Positions 44,918 to 53,759 of a DNA stretch of 64,000 nt are shown here, in pieces. The stretch's first letter is position 1, and every line of letters begins with the position of its first letter. Under the pieces are notes generated by a model that made no database searches, was not told where the DNA came from, and worked only from the letters and a program-made list of their open reading frames with translations. The DNA is from Lachnoclostridium sp. An169 (GTDB lineage Bacteria > Bacillota > Clostridia > Lachnospirales > Lachnospiraceae): positions 1 to 64,000 of the forward strand of contig NZ_NFKT01000026.1 of assembly GCF_002160525.1 (NCBI RefSeq), in the 5' to 3' direction. Both the position numbers and the translations under genes were made by a program.

Positions 44918-44957
44918 TGGAGTTTAGGTGGAGTTGAGATGTTCTTTTGGTGGAGTT
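44918..44957 (-). promoter_or_regulatory. Phased TGGAGTT repeats: likely response-regulator site of the permease operon
   Basis: TGGAGTT occurs at 44918, 44929 and 44951 (spacings 11 and 22, so on one face of the helix). On the minus strand a TATGTA -10-like element follows a few bases later, so the repeats stand where a -35 would be. The same pair at the same spacing precedes the 51320 regulator gene. Confidence 0.75.
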
Positions 44958-44969
44958 AGAAAAGGGCCA

Positions 44970-45008
44970 AAAACCGAGAGGCTTCCATATAGATAACCTC
45001 TCGGTTTT
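44970..45008. terminator. Bidirectional terminator
   Basis: A perfect 12-bp stem AAAACCGAGAGG/CCTCTCGGTTTT (44970-44981 with 44997-45008) lies between the end of the 45054 gene and the permease promoter. A and T residues flank both sides. Confidence 0.8.
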
Positions 45009-45053
45009 GTAAAATAACTTTCTCACGTATTATCTACTAACAGCAAGCCTTAA

Positions 45054-45695
45054 CTAATGATTAATTTTTATTATTGATAAAACAGTTCCCAAAATCATAA
45101 TTACAAGAACCCCTATTAGAATAATCAGTTTTTGTATTTCAAAATTACCAGCTACAATGGGGAATAAAGAAACCACATTATTCTCTGATATAATTTGAAG
45201 CTGACAGAGTGACCAATATCCTAAAGCTGTTAGATAACCGGCTCCTATATTGCTTCCTATTTGTGAAAACAAAATTCCTGCAGTTCCCATAAATCCCGCA
45301 TAAAGTATCGTGGAGATTACATATGTCCAAAATGGAAACATACAGTTCCGACTTTGCATAATCAATGCAAACCCAATAATTGCGACAGATATAATTGCAA
45401 ATCCACAGAACAAACGAATAATTACACTTTTTAAATACGACCATGTTTTTGTGCAAACAATTTCTTTTATACTCATATCTAATTCATATTGAGTAATAGG
45501 AACAAGTATAATTATCCCCATCAAGGCAACTGATTGTGAAAAACATTGTGCCGATTGTATGTGATTTAAATTTGATATACCTCTAATAGCAGGAATGAGT
45601 AGAAAGTAAATTGCAGTCAGCAATAAACTATTTCTGAAAACGAGTCCGAAGTCTCTCTTTAAAAATTCCAAAATGCTTTTGTATGAAATAAGCAT
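45054..45695 (-). CDS. ABC-2 type permease subunit
   Basis: The ATG at 45695 (MLISYKSILEFLKRDFG) is preferred. A longer frame starts 15 bp upstream. The protein (about 213 residues) has six hydrophobic segments (SLLLTAIYFLLIPAI, VALMGIIILVPITQYELDM and others), as in ABC-2 membrane subunits. It overlaps the next permease gene by about 68 bp. It is part of a bacteriocin or peptide-antibiotic type exporter. Confidence 0.8.
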   Translation of the reverse strand: MLISYKSILEFLKRDFGLVFRNSLLLTAIYFLLIPAIRGISNLNHIQSAQCFSQSVALMGIIILVPITQYELDMSIKEIVCTKTWSYLKSVIIRLFCGFAIISVAIIGFALIMQSRNCMFPFWTYVISTILYAGFMGTAGILFSQIGSNIGAGYLTALGYWSLCQLQIISENNVVSLFPIVAGNFEIQKLIILIGVLVIMILGTVLSIIKINH

Positions 45696-47022
45696 AATCC
45701 AGTTTTCCACCTCGTTTCTTGTTATAAATTACTATTGACAAATAGATCAGAACAATCGATACAAACATCATTAACCCTCTATTAAGCCAAATGATGTTAA
45801 AATCTCGTTGGATAAGTTCTGCTCCATTCAGCGAATTATGACGTATCATTAAAGTGTATAATCGGGTATCCCCAGAAAGCCCCGTGATAGCAGAGTCAAT
45901 AAACCACCAGATGAACTGCACCAATATCGCAATAGGCGTAGTTGTTAAAATTGTCAAAAATGTTCCCAAACCAGTGACAACTATTACAGTAGGAAGTAAC
46001 CACCATAAAATGTATTTAATAAATGCAAATGCGTCTATTGCAATACCTGTTTCGGCAGAGTATTCCATAAGTGGTATCAGCGACTCAAAGCTCAAAATAA
46101 TAACTGGAAGTATTACCGCTGTTAAAATAGCCAAAGTTCGAACAGTAATGAGTTTTACCGTTTCTATTTGTTTGCTGTTTATTAATTCATTCATTTTATT
46201 CCTTCTGTCTTTTAACCAGAAAACAACAACGATAAAAATAGGATATAACCCTAAAACTCTTGTCATGTAATCACAAAACAGCCTTGCAAAAGCGATGCTA
46301 ACCTTATCATCATAAATCGTTTTATTATACTCATTGATAGCTTCATCATAGGTCATTTCTGCTTGTCCGTAGTATTCCAATAGCATATCCATAGAATAGT
46401 AAGAACCATCTCCGATTATTTCCTCTGCTTGTGACATAAGTTCTTTAAATCTTTCATATGAAACCTGTGCTACAAAATGCTTTGTATAATCTTCTTCCTC
46501 TTGTAAAGTATCGCTATTCTCCGTCGAAAAACTAAAACTACCATCTTGATTTTGTGCAGCATCTCCTCCCATATGGATAATATTTCCATTAACGGACGGA
46601 AAGTAATCATCTGGAAGATTTTTTATCTGTTCTTCGGATAAACCTGTGATTTCTTCAATAATGGATAAAATTTCTTTTTGTTCTTCTGTACTTAAAATTA
46701 CTTCCTTATAATAATTAAAAGGATATGTGGCATAAGAATTGTTCAAATACTCAATAATTAACATATCTGTTCCGCCGCACATAATTTTATCTGGTACTTC
46801 TTTTTTTATCAAACCATAATTATCTGCCCCTTGTTCTGGTTTGGCTAAAATAGATCCTCCCGTTATCTGTGAAGTAATAGACGCTTCGGCTCCATTGGAC
46901 GCTTGTATTTCTTTACTTGTTACTCCATAAAAATTTTCATGCCAGCTAAGCAGAAGTAATCCAATGAAAAGTATATATACAATACTAAAACATATTTTTT
47001 TTAATTCCTTAATAAACAGCAT
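45628..47022 (-). CDS. ABC-2 type permease with large outer domain
   Basis: The 464-residue protein has an N-terminal helix (CFSIVYILFIGLLLLSWHEN), a 190-residue outer domain and five or six C-terminal helices (LYPIFIVVVFWLKD, TLAILTAVILPVIILSFESL and others). The stop of the ATPase gene directly precedes its start, so the two are co-transcribed. It likely forms the pore with the 45054 product. Confidence 0.82.
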   Translation of the reverse strand: MLFIKELKKICFSIVYILFIGLLLLSWHENFYGVTSKEIQASNGAEASITSQITGGSILAKPEQGADNYGLIKKEVPDKIMCGGTDMLIIEYLNNSYATYPFNYYKEVILSTEEQKEILSIIEEITGLSEEQIKNLPDDYFPSVNGNIIHMGGDAAQNQDGSFSFSTENSDTLQEEEDYTKHFVAQVSYERFKELMSQAEEIIGDGSYYSMDMLLEYYGQAEMTYDEAINEYNKTIYDDKVSIAFARLFCDYMTRVLGLYPIFIVVVFWLKDRRNKMNELINSKQIETVKLITVRTLAILTAVILPVIILSFESLIPLMEYSAETGIAIDAFAFIKYILWWLLPTVIVVTGLGTFLTILTTTPIAILVQFIWWFIDSAITGLSGDTRLYTLMIRHNSLNGAELIQRDFNIIWLNRGLMMFVSIVLIYLSIVIYNKKRGGKLDYAYFIQKHFGIFKERLRTRFQK

Positions 47023-47901
47023 TTATTTTCCCTCCCCCGCTCTATGTTCTGAAAGCAGATACATGTAACTGTCCTCAATCGTTGTTTCGCATACACTCCA
47101 TGATTTGTTTTGTTTTTCATCAGAAAATAATCTACATGAAATATCCTTACCGTTTTGATGAATACTGATAATATTGTAGTGATTTTTAAAATCTTCAAGT
47201 TCATCTTGCGGGAATGAAACGGTATATATTTTCCCATTGCCTATCTTTAATAAAGCTTCCGTATCGCCCTCAAAAACAACTTTACCTGCACATAATACAG
47301 CAACATTTGAACAAGTTGCTTCAATATCCGCAGCAATATGTGTTGATAGTAAAATAATTCTATTTACCGCTAATTCAGAAAGAAGATTGTAAAAGCGTAA
47401 CCTTTCTTCTGGGTCAAGACCCACCGTCGGTTCATCAATAATCAAAACTTTAGGATTGTTCAATAATGCTTGAGCTATTCCAAAGCGTCGCTTCATACCA
47501 CCGGAAAGATTTTTAAAACGCTTATTTTTTTCCTGCTCCAAATTAACTTGTTTTAATAAGTAATCGATGCGTTCTTTGCGCATTTTTTTAGGAAGCTCTG
47601 CTAAAATCCCCAAATAATCCAAAGCAGAATAAACGCTCATATTAGGATATACAGAAAACTCCTGCGGGAGATAACCTATGATCTTTCGTATATTCTTTTT
47701 ATCTTTTATATCCACGCCATTCATTTTTATATCCCCGCTTGTTGGTTCTAACATTGTTGAAAGAATACGCATTAAAGTCGTTTTTCCTGCACCGTTTTCT
47801 CCTAACAACCCATACATACCAACAGGAATATGAAGGCAAATATCATTAAGAACTGTTCGTTTTCCATAACTTTTGTTTAAATGTTCAATCTTAATTTCCA
47901 T
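47023..47901 (-). CDS. ABC transporter ATP-binding protein (CcmA/bacteriocin-type)
   Basis: The 292-residue ATPase has Walker A GENGAGKTTL, signature LSGGMKRRFGIAQ, Walker B KVLIIDEPTVGLD and the switch His in IILLSTHIAADIE. An added C-terminal domain (residues about 215-292) is typical of BcrA/LptB-like drug or peptide exporters. The two-component genes upstream in the same direction probably regulate it. Confidence 0.94.
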   Translation of the reverse strand: MEIKIEHLNKSYGKRTVLNDICLHIPVGMYGLLGENGAGKTTLMRILSTMLEPTSGDIKMNGVDIKDKKNIRKIIGYLPQEFSVYPNMSVYSALDYLGILAELPKKMRKERIDYLLKQVNLEQEKNKRFKNLSGGMKRRFGIAQALLNNPKVLIIDEPTVGLDPEERLRFYNLLSELAVNRIILLSTHIAADIEATCSNVAVLCAGKVVFEGDTEALLKIGNGKIYTVSFPQDELEDFKNHYNIISIHQNGKDISCRLFSDEKQNKSWSVCETTIEDSYMYLLSEHRAGEGK

Positions 47902-47970
47902 AAAAAAAATCTCCTTTCATTATCTGTAAGGAGATTATTTCATAGAAAAGTCAATTTTTAGAAAAACTCA

Positions 47971-49161
47971 TTATTTTTTTACTTGAACTGTAATACTGGC
48001 TCCATGATCGGCTATGTTTTCCAATGATAAGACACAATCGAGTCTTTCGCAAAGGATTTTGCAGATGGACAGCCCAATACCAAAGTTGCCCTTATTTGTC
48101 GGAGAACTATAAAAAAATGTAGTGGCATATTTTAATTCATCCTTTGAAAACCCTTTTCCGTCATCATAAACTGTAAAGCAGATACAATTATTCTTTTCTG
48201 TTATAGAAAAGTAAATTACTTTCTCTGAAAAGCGCAAAGCATTATCAAAAATATTTTCAAGAATTTTTGATAACATATCTTTATCGCTACATATGCTTTC
48301 TGTTTTTATCTGGTTTTGATACTCCAATACTCGACCATATTTTTTCGCCAAAAGAGAAAAGTCATTTACAGTGTTCGTGATATACTCTTTCAAGTTAAAG
48401 TATTCCTTTTTAATTTCTACATCTTCGATTTTCTGTATATCTTTCACACACTCTACATATCTTTCTAAACGCTGCACAGCCCCTTTCATTTGTTTTAGCG
48501 TAGAGCGCAGAGCTTCCTCTGTGATTATTTGTTTATGATTTACCTTATCAAGATAATCAAGATAGCCATTGATTACGGTAATAGGTGTCCGCAAATCGTG
48601 CGATACGGAAGCAGTAAGAGCCTTTCTTTCCTGCAGCATATTCCACATTTTACGGTTGCTTGTATAGATTTCCTTTTTCATACATTCAAATGCATTACAT
48701 AATTTCCCCAGTTCATCATTAGAAGTATATTCTATTTTAAAGTCCAAATCCTGCTCCGAGATATGTTCAACACCATTATTTAAACTCATCAGAGGTTTCT
48801 GTATTTTTAACTTATAGTACAATTTAGCCATAACAATAGAACCGGCAATGACATATATCACAGGTAAGGCAACCATAAAAACTGTAATGATCCAATAGTA
48901 AACTAAATTTTCTCCTGATAACGGTTCAAAGCGAAATTCTTTCGGATTAACCAGCGTTACACTATTATCTGAGGCATAATCTTCGACTGTATATTCAGAA
49001 ACATAAATAGGTCGGCTGTCCAATATTTCTTGTCTGATGTCTGAAAACTTTAAAATAGTAATAACTGTTAATATACAGACAACTCCAAGACACATGACAG
49101 CCAATGTTATCAAGGCTTTTTTTAAGGTCATATTTTGAAATGCTTCTCTTATTTTTCCCAT
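47971..49161 (-). CDS. Sensor histidine kinase (partner of 49149 regulator)
   Basis: The ATG at 49161 (MGKIREAFQ) lies within the regulator gene end. The 396-residue kinase has two membrane helices flanking a short outer loop, a HAMP-like region, an H-box ASVSHDLRTPITVINGYLDY (phospho-His), N-box NIFDNALRFS and G-boxes DDGKGFS and GNFGIGLSICK. It probably senses peptide or envelope stress and drives the adjacent transporter. Confidence 0.93.
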   Translation of the reverse strand: MGKIREAFQNMTLKKALITLAVMCLGVVCILTVITILKFSDIRQEILDSRPIYVSEYTVEDYASDNSVTLVNPKEFRFEPLSGENLVYYWIITVFMVALPVIYVIAGSIVMAKLYYKLKIQKPLMSLNNGVEHISEQDLDFKIEYTSNDELGKLCNAFECMKKEIYTSNRKMWNMLQERKALTASVSHDLRTPITVINGYLDYLDKVNHKQIITEEALRSTLKQMKGAVQRLERYVECVKDIQKIEDVEIKKEYFNLKEYITNTVNDFSLLAKKYGRVLEYQNQIKTESICSDKDMLSKILENIFDNALRFSEKVIYFSITEKNNCICFTVYDDGKGFSKDELKYATTFFYSSPTNKGNFGIGLSICKILCERLDCVLSLENIADHGASITVQVKK

Positions 49162-49829
49162 TTGTATCCCACTCCCCATACAGTTGTAATGTAGGATTTC
49201 TCTGTGTATTCAGCAAATTTTAACCGTATTCTCCGTATATGTTCTTTAATCACCACATTGTCTCCAACTCCATCAATGCCCCAAATTATTTCATATATCT
49301 TTTCACGGTCAAATACTTGTCCTGCGTTCATTGATAATAACTGAATAATCTCAAATTCTTTGTTAGATAGTTCTATCCGATTGCCCTTTATAAAAAGGCT
49401 TCTATCTGAATAATCAATTACGAGTTCTTCTGAGAATTTCGTTTTTGTCCGCACACGACTTCTCTGTTCTCTACGCAAATGAGCAGATAGTCTTGCTAAC
49501 AGCTCATTCATGGAAAAAGGCTTAGTAATATAATCGTCCCCGCCAACCATAAGACCATTTACTTTGTCTTGTTCAGAAACTCTCGCAGTAAGAAAGATAA
49601 TAGGGACTGTTACAAATTCTCGGATAGACGCACACAAGTCAAGCCCATTCATTCCCGCCATGTTAATATCAAGTAAGATAATATCCGGGGAATGAGAAAG
49701 ATTTTCTAAAGCGTCTTTTGCATTAGCCGCAGTATAAACGGTATAATTTTCAAACTCAAGTTGGAGCTTCAACATATCTAATATAGATTGCTCATCATCT
49801 ACAATCAAAAGTTTGTAGTTTTGTTCCAT
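49149..49829 (-). CDS. OmpR-family response regulator
   Basis: The ATG at 49829 (MEQNYKLLIVDDEQ) is supported by the receiver start. The 226-residue protein has a receiver domain (IILLDINMAG with the phospho-Asp, then TARVSEQDK) and an OmpR-type winged helix ending ITTVWGVGYKWEK. It overlaps the kinase gene by 13 bp. It is the likely regulator of the 47901-45054 exporter. Confidence 0.94.
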   Translation of the reverse strand: MEQNYKLLIVDDEQSILDMLKLQLEFENYTVYTAANAKDALENLSHSPDIILLDINMAGMNGLDLCASIREFVTVPIIFLTARVSEQDKVNGLMVGGDDYITKPFSMNELLARLSAHLRREQRSRVRTKTKFSEELVIDYSDRSLFIKGNRIELSNKEFEIIQLLSMNAGQVFDREKIYEIIWGIDGVGDNVVIKEHIRRIRLKFAEYTEKSYITTVWGVGYKWEK

Positions 49830-49905
49830 TCTGTATCCTTCCATTTTTGATAGATTATACATCCTATATAACATGAAAAAGTCAATTTTCGGTCAAACTT
49901 TTCAA

Positions 49906-51339
49906 TCAATCTGAGGTTAAAATCTTCATACCACCAGATGGCATACAATCAGAAGACTGCTCTTGTATTGCTGCCTCTGAGAAGATAGCAGTAAACCGCA
50001 CACCATTTTCTGTATTCTCCATTTTATGAGGGATACCGTGATGGTCGAGTATCGTTTTTGTGATATACAGTCCCAAACCGCTGCCGCCACTGTTCCGATT
50101 GCGGGATTTATCTACCCGATAAAAGGGAGTAAAGATTTGTTTTAAATCTTCCTCCGCTATGTGGACGCCTGAGTTTTCCACAGAAAACACGCCATTTTGT
50201 AATGACACAGTTATCACAGCACCTACCGGGGAATACGCCGCCGCATTGCTGATGACATTGGAGAAGACTTTTTCAATCAGCCGCCCGTCGCCTTCATAAT
50301 GAAAGTCCGGCTGGATATCCTGGCGCAGCTCCATTTCCTTATCCTCTATCCGTCCCATGACTTTGCGACAGGCTTTCTGCAGCATCCGGCTGATATCCAG
50401 GTCCGTGCGTTCCAACTTGAAATCGCTGCCGCCCATCCTGGCTGCGGATAGGATGTCTTTAACGATCCGCTCCATGTCATTGACGGTTTTCATACAGTGA
50501 CGCAGATAGGCATCCCGGTCTTTGTATTCCCCAACCTGGTAGATCATTCCCTCCAGTTCACCCTTGATAATGGCTATGGGCGTCTTCAGCTCATGGGAAA
50601 CAGCGGTAAAGAAATCAATCCTCTGTTTTTCCTGTTCCCGTTCCCGTTCAATATCTTTCTGCAGCTGCTCGTTTGCGTCCTGAAGGCTGACAAGTGCATT
50701 GTTCAGGCGCTCCGACATCTCATTTAAGCTGTCCGCAAGAACGCCGATCTCATCCCTTTGCTTTACCTCACATTTCCAAGTCATATCCAGGCTGGTCATC
50801 CGCTTTGCCACACTGCAAATATGGATCAGCGGCCTGGAGAAATATCTGGAGCAGACCAGCGCCGCAAGAACAGAGATCAGCAGGATCACCACCGCAATCA
50901 GCGGGATGAGCTTTAAAAGGATTTCATAGGACTGGGATACCGCAACCAGGGAAATATCCGCAGAAACCTGGTACGTCTGCCATCCTTCCTGAAAGGTAGC
51001 AGAACAGCTCATGGTTCTGTCTGTCTCTTCCCAATTCTCCGGATCTGCATAATTTACAGAGAACACATCGCTTCCATCCGTGTCGGTGATCCGCACCGTA
51101 GCATTATTTTTCATGGAAAATGCCAGTATTTCCTCTGAGCCTTCCTCCCATCCGCTTCTTTCCAGTGTCTCCATCAGCCTGTAAAAGTCGGAAGTCGCCT
51201 GGCTTTCCAGTTCCGTCTGGTAATTTTTCGGCAGGAAGACCATTACCACAGCATATATGATGATACAGCAGGCCAGCAGCAATGCCAGCATACTCAGAAA
51301 GGTCTTCGCCTGGACACTTTCACTGATTTTCTTTTTCAA
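49906..51339 (-). CDS. Sensor histidine kinase (partner of 51320 regulator)
   Basis: The most natural start is TTG 51339 (LKKKISESVQ), inside the regulator gene. The upstream in-frame part of the longer frame lies within that gene. The 477-residue kinase has a signal-type helix (LSMLALLLACCIIIYAVVMV), an outer domain, a second helix, HAMP, H-box AVSHELKTPIAIIKGELEGM, N-box NVISNAAAYSP and G-box GGSGLGLYITK. It probably governs the five-permease exporter. Confidence 0.9.
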   Translation of the reverse strand: MKKKISESVQAKTFLSMLALLLACCIIIYAVVMVFLPKNYQTELESQATSDFYRLMETLERSGWEEGSEEILAFSMKNNATVRITDTDGSDVFSVNYADPENWEETDRTMSCSATFQEGWQTYQVSADISLVAVSQSYEILLKLIPLIAVVILLISVLAALVCSRYFSRPLIHICSVAKRMTSLDMTWKCEVKQRDEIGVLADSLNEMSERLNNALVSLQDANEQLQKDIEREREQEKQRIDFFTAVSHELKTPIAIIKGELEGMIYQVGEYKDRDAYLRHCMKTVNDMERIVKDILSAARMGGSDFKLERTDLDISRMLQKACRKVMGRIEDKEMELRQDIQPDFHYEGDGRLIEKVFSNVISNAAAYSPVGAVITVSLQNGVFSVENSGVHIAEEDLKQIFTPFYRVDKSRNRNSGGSGLGLYITKTILDHHGIPHKMENTENGVRFTAIFSEAAIQEQSSDCMPSGGMKILTSD

Positions 51340-51997
51340 TTCTATATCCCACTCCTCTGATTGTCTCGATATAATCCACACCCAGTTTCTTACGGATATT
51401 CTTGATATGCGTATTCACGATCTTCTGATCGCCATAATACTCATATCCCCATACGCTGTCCAGAAGACTCTCCCTGGAAAACACTTTTCCCGGATTTTCC
51501 AAAAGCAGCTTCAGGATCTCAAACTCCCGGCTGGTGAGAGATACCTCATCCGTTCCTACCAGCACCTCATAATTTTCCGTGTCCAATGTAATCTCTTTAT
51601 ACCGGATCACAGAGGGGTCCTCCTCAATTCCCTGTTCCGTCCGTCGCAGCACCGCTTCAATCCGGCGCAGGACAAGAGGCATGGAAAAGGGCTTGATAAT
51701 ATAGTCATCTGCCAGGACATCAAAGCCCTTCATCTGGCTGGCGTCATCGTCCCGTGCCGTCAGCATGATGATCGGCGTCAGGCTTTCTTTCCGCAGGATC
51801 TCGCAGACTGCAAACCCGTCAATCTTCGGCAGCATCAGATCCAGCAGCACCAGGTCCGGATTGCATCTTCGGAATATCTCAATCCCTTCCAAACCATCAC
51901 CGGCGGCATATACTGTATATCCTGCACCCTCCAGGAACGCCCGGACAATGTTCTGGATGGATGCTTCATCTTCTATAATCAAAATTGTCTTTGCCAT
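51320..51997 (-). CDS. OmpR-family response regulator of the FtsX exporter
   Basis: The ATG at 51997 (MAKTILIIEDEAS) has GCGGAGGTGC upstream. The 225-residue regulator has a receiver domain (LVLLDLMLPK phospho-Asp, then TARDDDASQ) and a winged helix ending IETIRGVGYRIEKENQ. The same phased repeats lie at its own promoter and at that of the permease operon, which points to autoregulation plus control of the exporter. Confidence 0.93.
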   Translation of the reverse strand: MAKTILIIEDEASIQNIVRAFLEGAGYTVYAAGDGLEGIEIFRRCNPDLVLLDLMLPKIDGFAVCEILRKESLTPIIMLTARDDDASQMKGFDVLADDYIIKPFSMPLVLRRIEAVLRRTEQGIEEDPSVIRYKEITLDTENYEVLVGTDEVSLTSREFEILKLLLENPGKVFSRESLLDSVWGYEYYGDQKIVNTHIKNIRKKLGVDYIETIRGVGYRIEKENQ

Positions 51998-52040
51998 AAC
52001 AGCACCTCCGCTATTTGGACAACAGTGTATCATACAAAGA

Positions 52041-52058
52041 TGGAGTTTTGGTGGAGTT
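52041..52058 (-). promoter_or_regulatory. Phased TGGAGTT repeat pair at the regulator promoter
   Basis: TGGAGTT at 52041 and 52052 (11 bp apart) is followed on the minus strand by TATGAT in -10 position and a short leader. Layout and sequence mirror 44918-44957. Confidence 0.75.
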
Positions 52059-52126
52059 CCCCGATTTTTCATACGGATTTTAAACTTTTCATAGTTTTCT
52101 ATTTTCTACGGAAAAATCCCTGGAGA

Positions 52127-52543
52127 TTACTCCCCTGGGACATCTACAAATTTGTATCCGACTCCCCACACAGTCTGGATATATTCTTTTGTTGTTACCT
52201 CCCGCAGCTTCTGGCGAATATTCCCGATGATACAGAACACCGCACTGCTCACATCCACAGGTTCCTCCTTCCAGACTGCCTGATAGATCTGCCCTTTCGT
52301 AAAAACTCTGCCCGGCTGACTGGCAAGATAAACAAACGTCTGAAATTCATACGTTTCCGTAAGAGGAAGCACCTTCCCCTGATAAGAAATCTGGTGCTTG
52401 ACTGGATCAATGCAAAGACCGGAATACTGAAGCACCTTATCATGCTCTGTCGCTGGTTTCTCTGTATCGAATTTAGCCAGAAGCTGTTCTGTCACCTTTC
52501 CAGCTGGATCCGTGGAGCGAAGGATGATTTCGATCTGTTCCAT
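52127..52543 (-). CDS. Orphan winged-helix DNA-binding protein, second copy
   Basis: This 138-residue paralogue of the 36267 gene has the same winged-helix ending (IQTVWGVGYKFVDVPGE) and the same KEEPVDVSSAVFCIIGNIRQ stretch. There is no receiver domain. The separate receiver-like frame just upstream in transcription (52575) may be its former partner. The two copies bracket the ABC and two-component block. Confidence 0.82.
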   Translation of the reverse strand: MEQIEIILRSTDPAGKVTEQLLAKFDTEKPATEHDKVLQYSGLCIDPVKHQISYQGKVLPLTETYEFQTFVYLASQPGRVFTKGQIYQAVWKEEPVDVSSAVFCIIGNIRQKLREVTTKEYIQTVWGVGYKFVDVPGE

Positions 52544-52574
52544 TACGCATCACCTGTTTAAAAGTCGAAAGACA

Positions 52575-52904
52575 TTATTTCGTTTCAGTGTTAATCAAAG
52601 CTTTTATTTTTCCGATCAAATCATAATCGGTTTTGCAACAGAAAACGCCACCATAAAATTTTGTCTGTTTTTTAAACAGGCAATCATCATCGCCAGACAT
52701 AAGCAGGAAAGGGACAGGGATTCCTTTTTGACGAATTTCTACGAGTAAATCCAGTCCTGTGCCATTCTGCATATTGTAATCAGAACAGATTGCATCGACT
52801 TTTTGATGTTCCAGTAATCGCAAAGCATCTGTTCCCCCTGTTGCTATATAAACCTCAAAATACCTTTTAAAGTAGAGACCAGAAAACCTAAAAAATCCAA
52901 AAGG
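52575..52904 (-). pseudogene. Receiver domain fragment without a start
   Basis: The frame reads on from VYIATGGTDALRLLEHQKVD through AICSDYNMQNGTGLDLL (phospho-Asp site), LLMSGDDD and a CCKTDYDLIG lysine, ending just before the winged-helix gene. It has no ATG with a ribosome site: sequence upstream of about 52904 stays open but is not receiver-like. A TTG start at 52823 is the only alternative. It looks like a truncated response-regulator receiver. Confidence 0.6.
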
Positions 52905-52961
52905 ACTGCTACACGACAGTTTTTCTTTTGCCGTCGCCCGACAGGAAATAGCTATATTTTC

Positions 52962-53759
52962 TTAAAGTGGCAAATCCTTTCGTCTAAATCCCAACAATCC
53001 AATTGTCAGAAAAATAGCAGTTAATCCCAACAAAACCACAAGGCTAATAACCGAAACAATATTTCCATTGACAAGCTGCCTTGGATTGAACAAACTCAAT
53101 GGATTGCAGTAAAGAAGAATTTTGGCATTATCATATACAGAAAAAAACATCTGCATAATGATGAACAACGAAATTCCCCCGGCCCCACAGCCGATTGAAT
53201 ATTTAACATCATTGAATAGACAAGCAAACATAAAGCAAAACGCCGCAATGAATAATTGCAGGGCGAGCAAGCCTAAATTTAGTAATAAAAACCGGGGTAT
53301 ATCCAATGCGCCTTTGAACATCATGGAACAGCATACAATCATCAATCCTGTATTGAATGCGATCATCACAACCACCCCCAAAAACAGATTGACCCATTGT
53401 GTTATAACAATTTTCGTTCTGCCATGCTTTGAATTTAGCAGATAGGCAAGTGATCCATTTTCCACATACTTTGCAAGTAGGCGATAGCACATTACGATAC
53501 TGTAAATGAACGGTGTAACAATCAAAACAAATTTATACAGGTATGTAATGATGAAATCCAGCAAGGTCGTCCCCATATCCTGCATACCGAATGCAGCAAG
53601 AACAACCGGCATACTTTCCTCTAATGATTCCAGACTGTCCTTTAGTGATGGATCATACATTGCCACCAGTGTGACAGCATACATTGCAATGATACTTAAA
53701 AAAATAACATATAATTTATAGTTCGCTTTTACTTCTTGTTTCATCAATGAGCGGATCAT
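52962..53759 (-). CDS. ABC-2 type permease of the TetR-ABC operon
   Basis: The 265-residue protein has six hydrophobic helices (YVIFLSIIAMYAVTLVAMY, VVLLGLTAIFLTIGLLGF and others). Its start overlaps the ATPase stop by four bases. With the 53756 ATPase it forms a simple two-gene exporter. A drug or peptide substrate is possible. Confidence 0.85.
   Translation of the reverse strand: MIRSLMKQEVKANYKLYVIFLSIIAMYAVTLVAMYDPSLKDSLESLEESMPVVLAAFGMQDMGTTLLDFIITYLYKFVLIVTPFIYSIVMCYRLLAKYVENGSLAYLLNSKHGRTKIVITQWVNLFLGVVVMIAFNTGLMIVCCSMMFKGALDIPRFLLLNLGLLALQLFIAAFCFMFACLFNDVKYSIGCGAGGISLFIIMQMFFSVYDNAKILLYCNPLSLFNPRQLVNGNIVSVISLVVLLGLTAIFLTIGLLGFRRKDLPL

Noticed and set aside
52574..52823. Complete small receiver protein with TTG start
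   Set aside because: The receiver fold clearly begins further upstream in the same frame, so a TTG start would give a protein lacking its first strand and helix.
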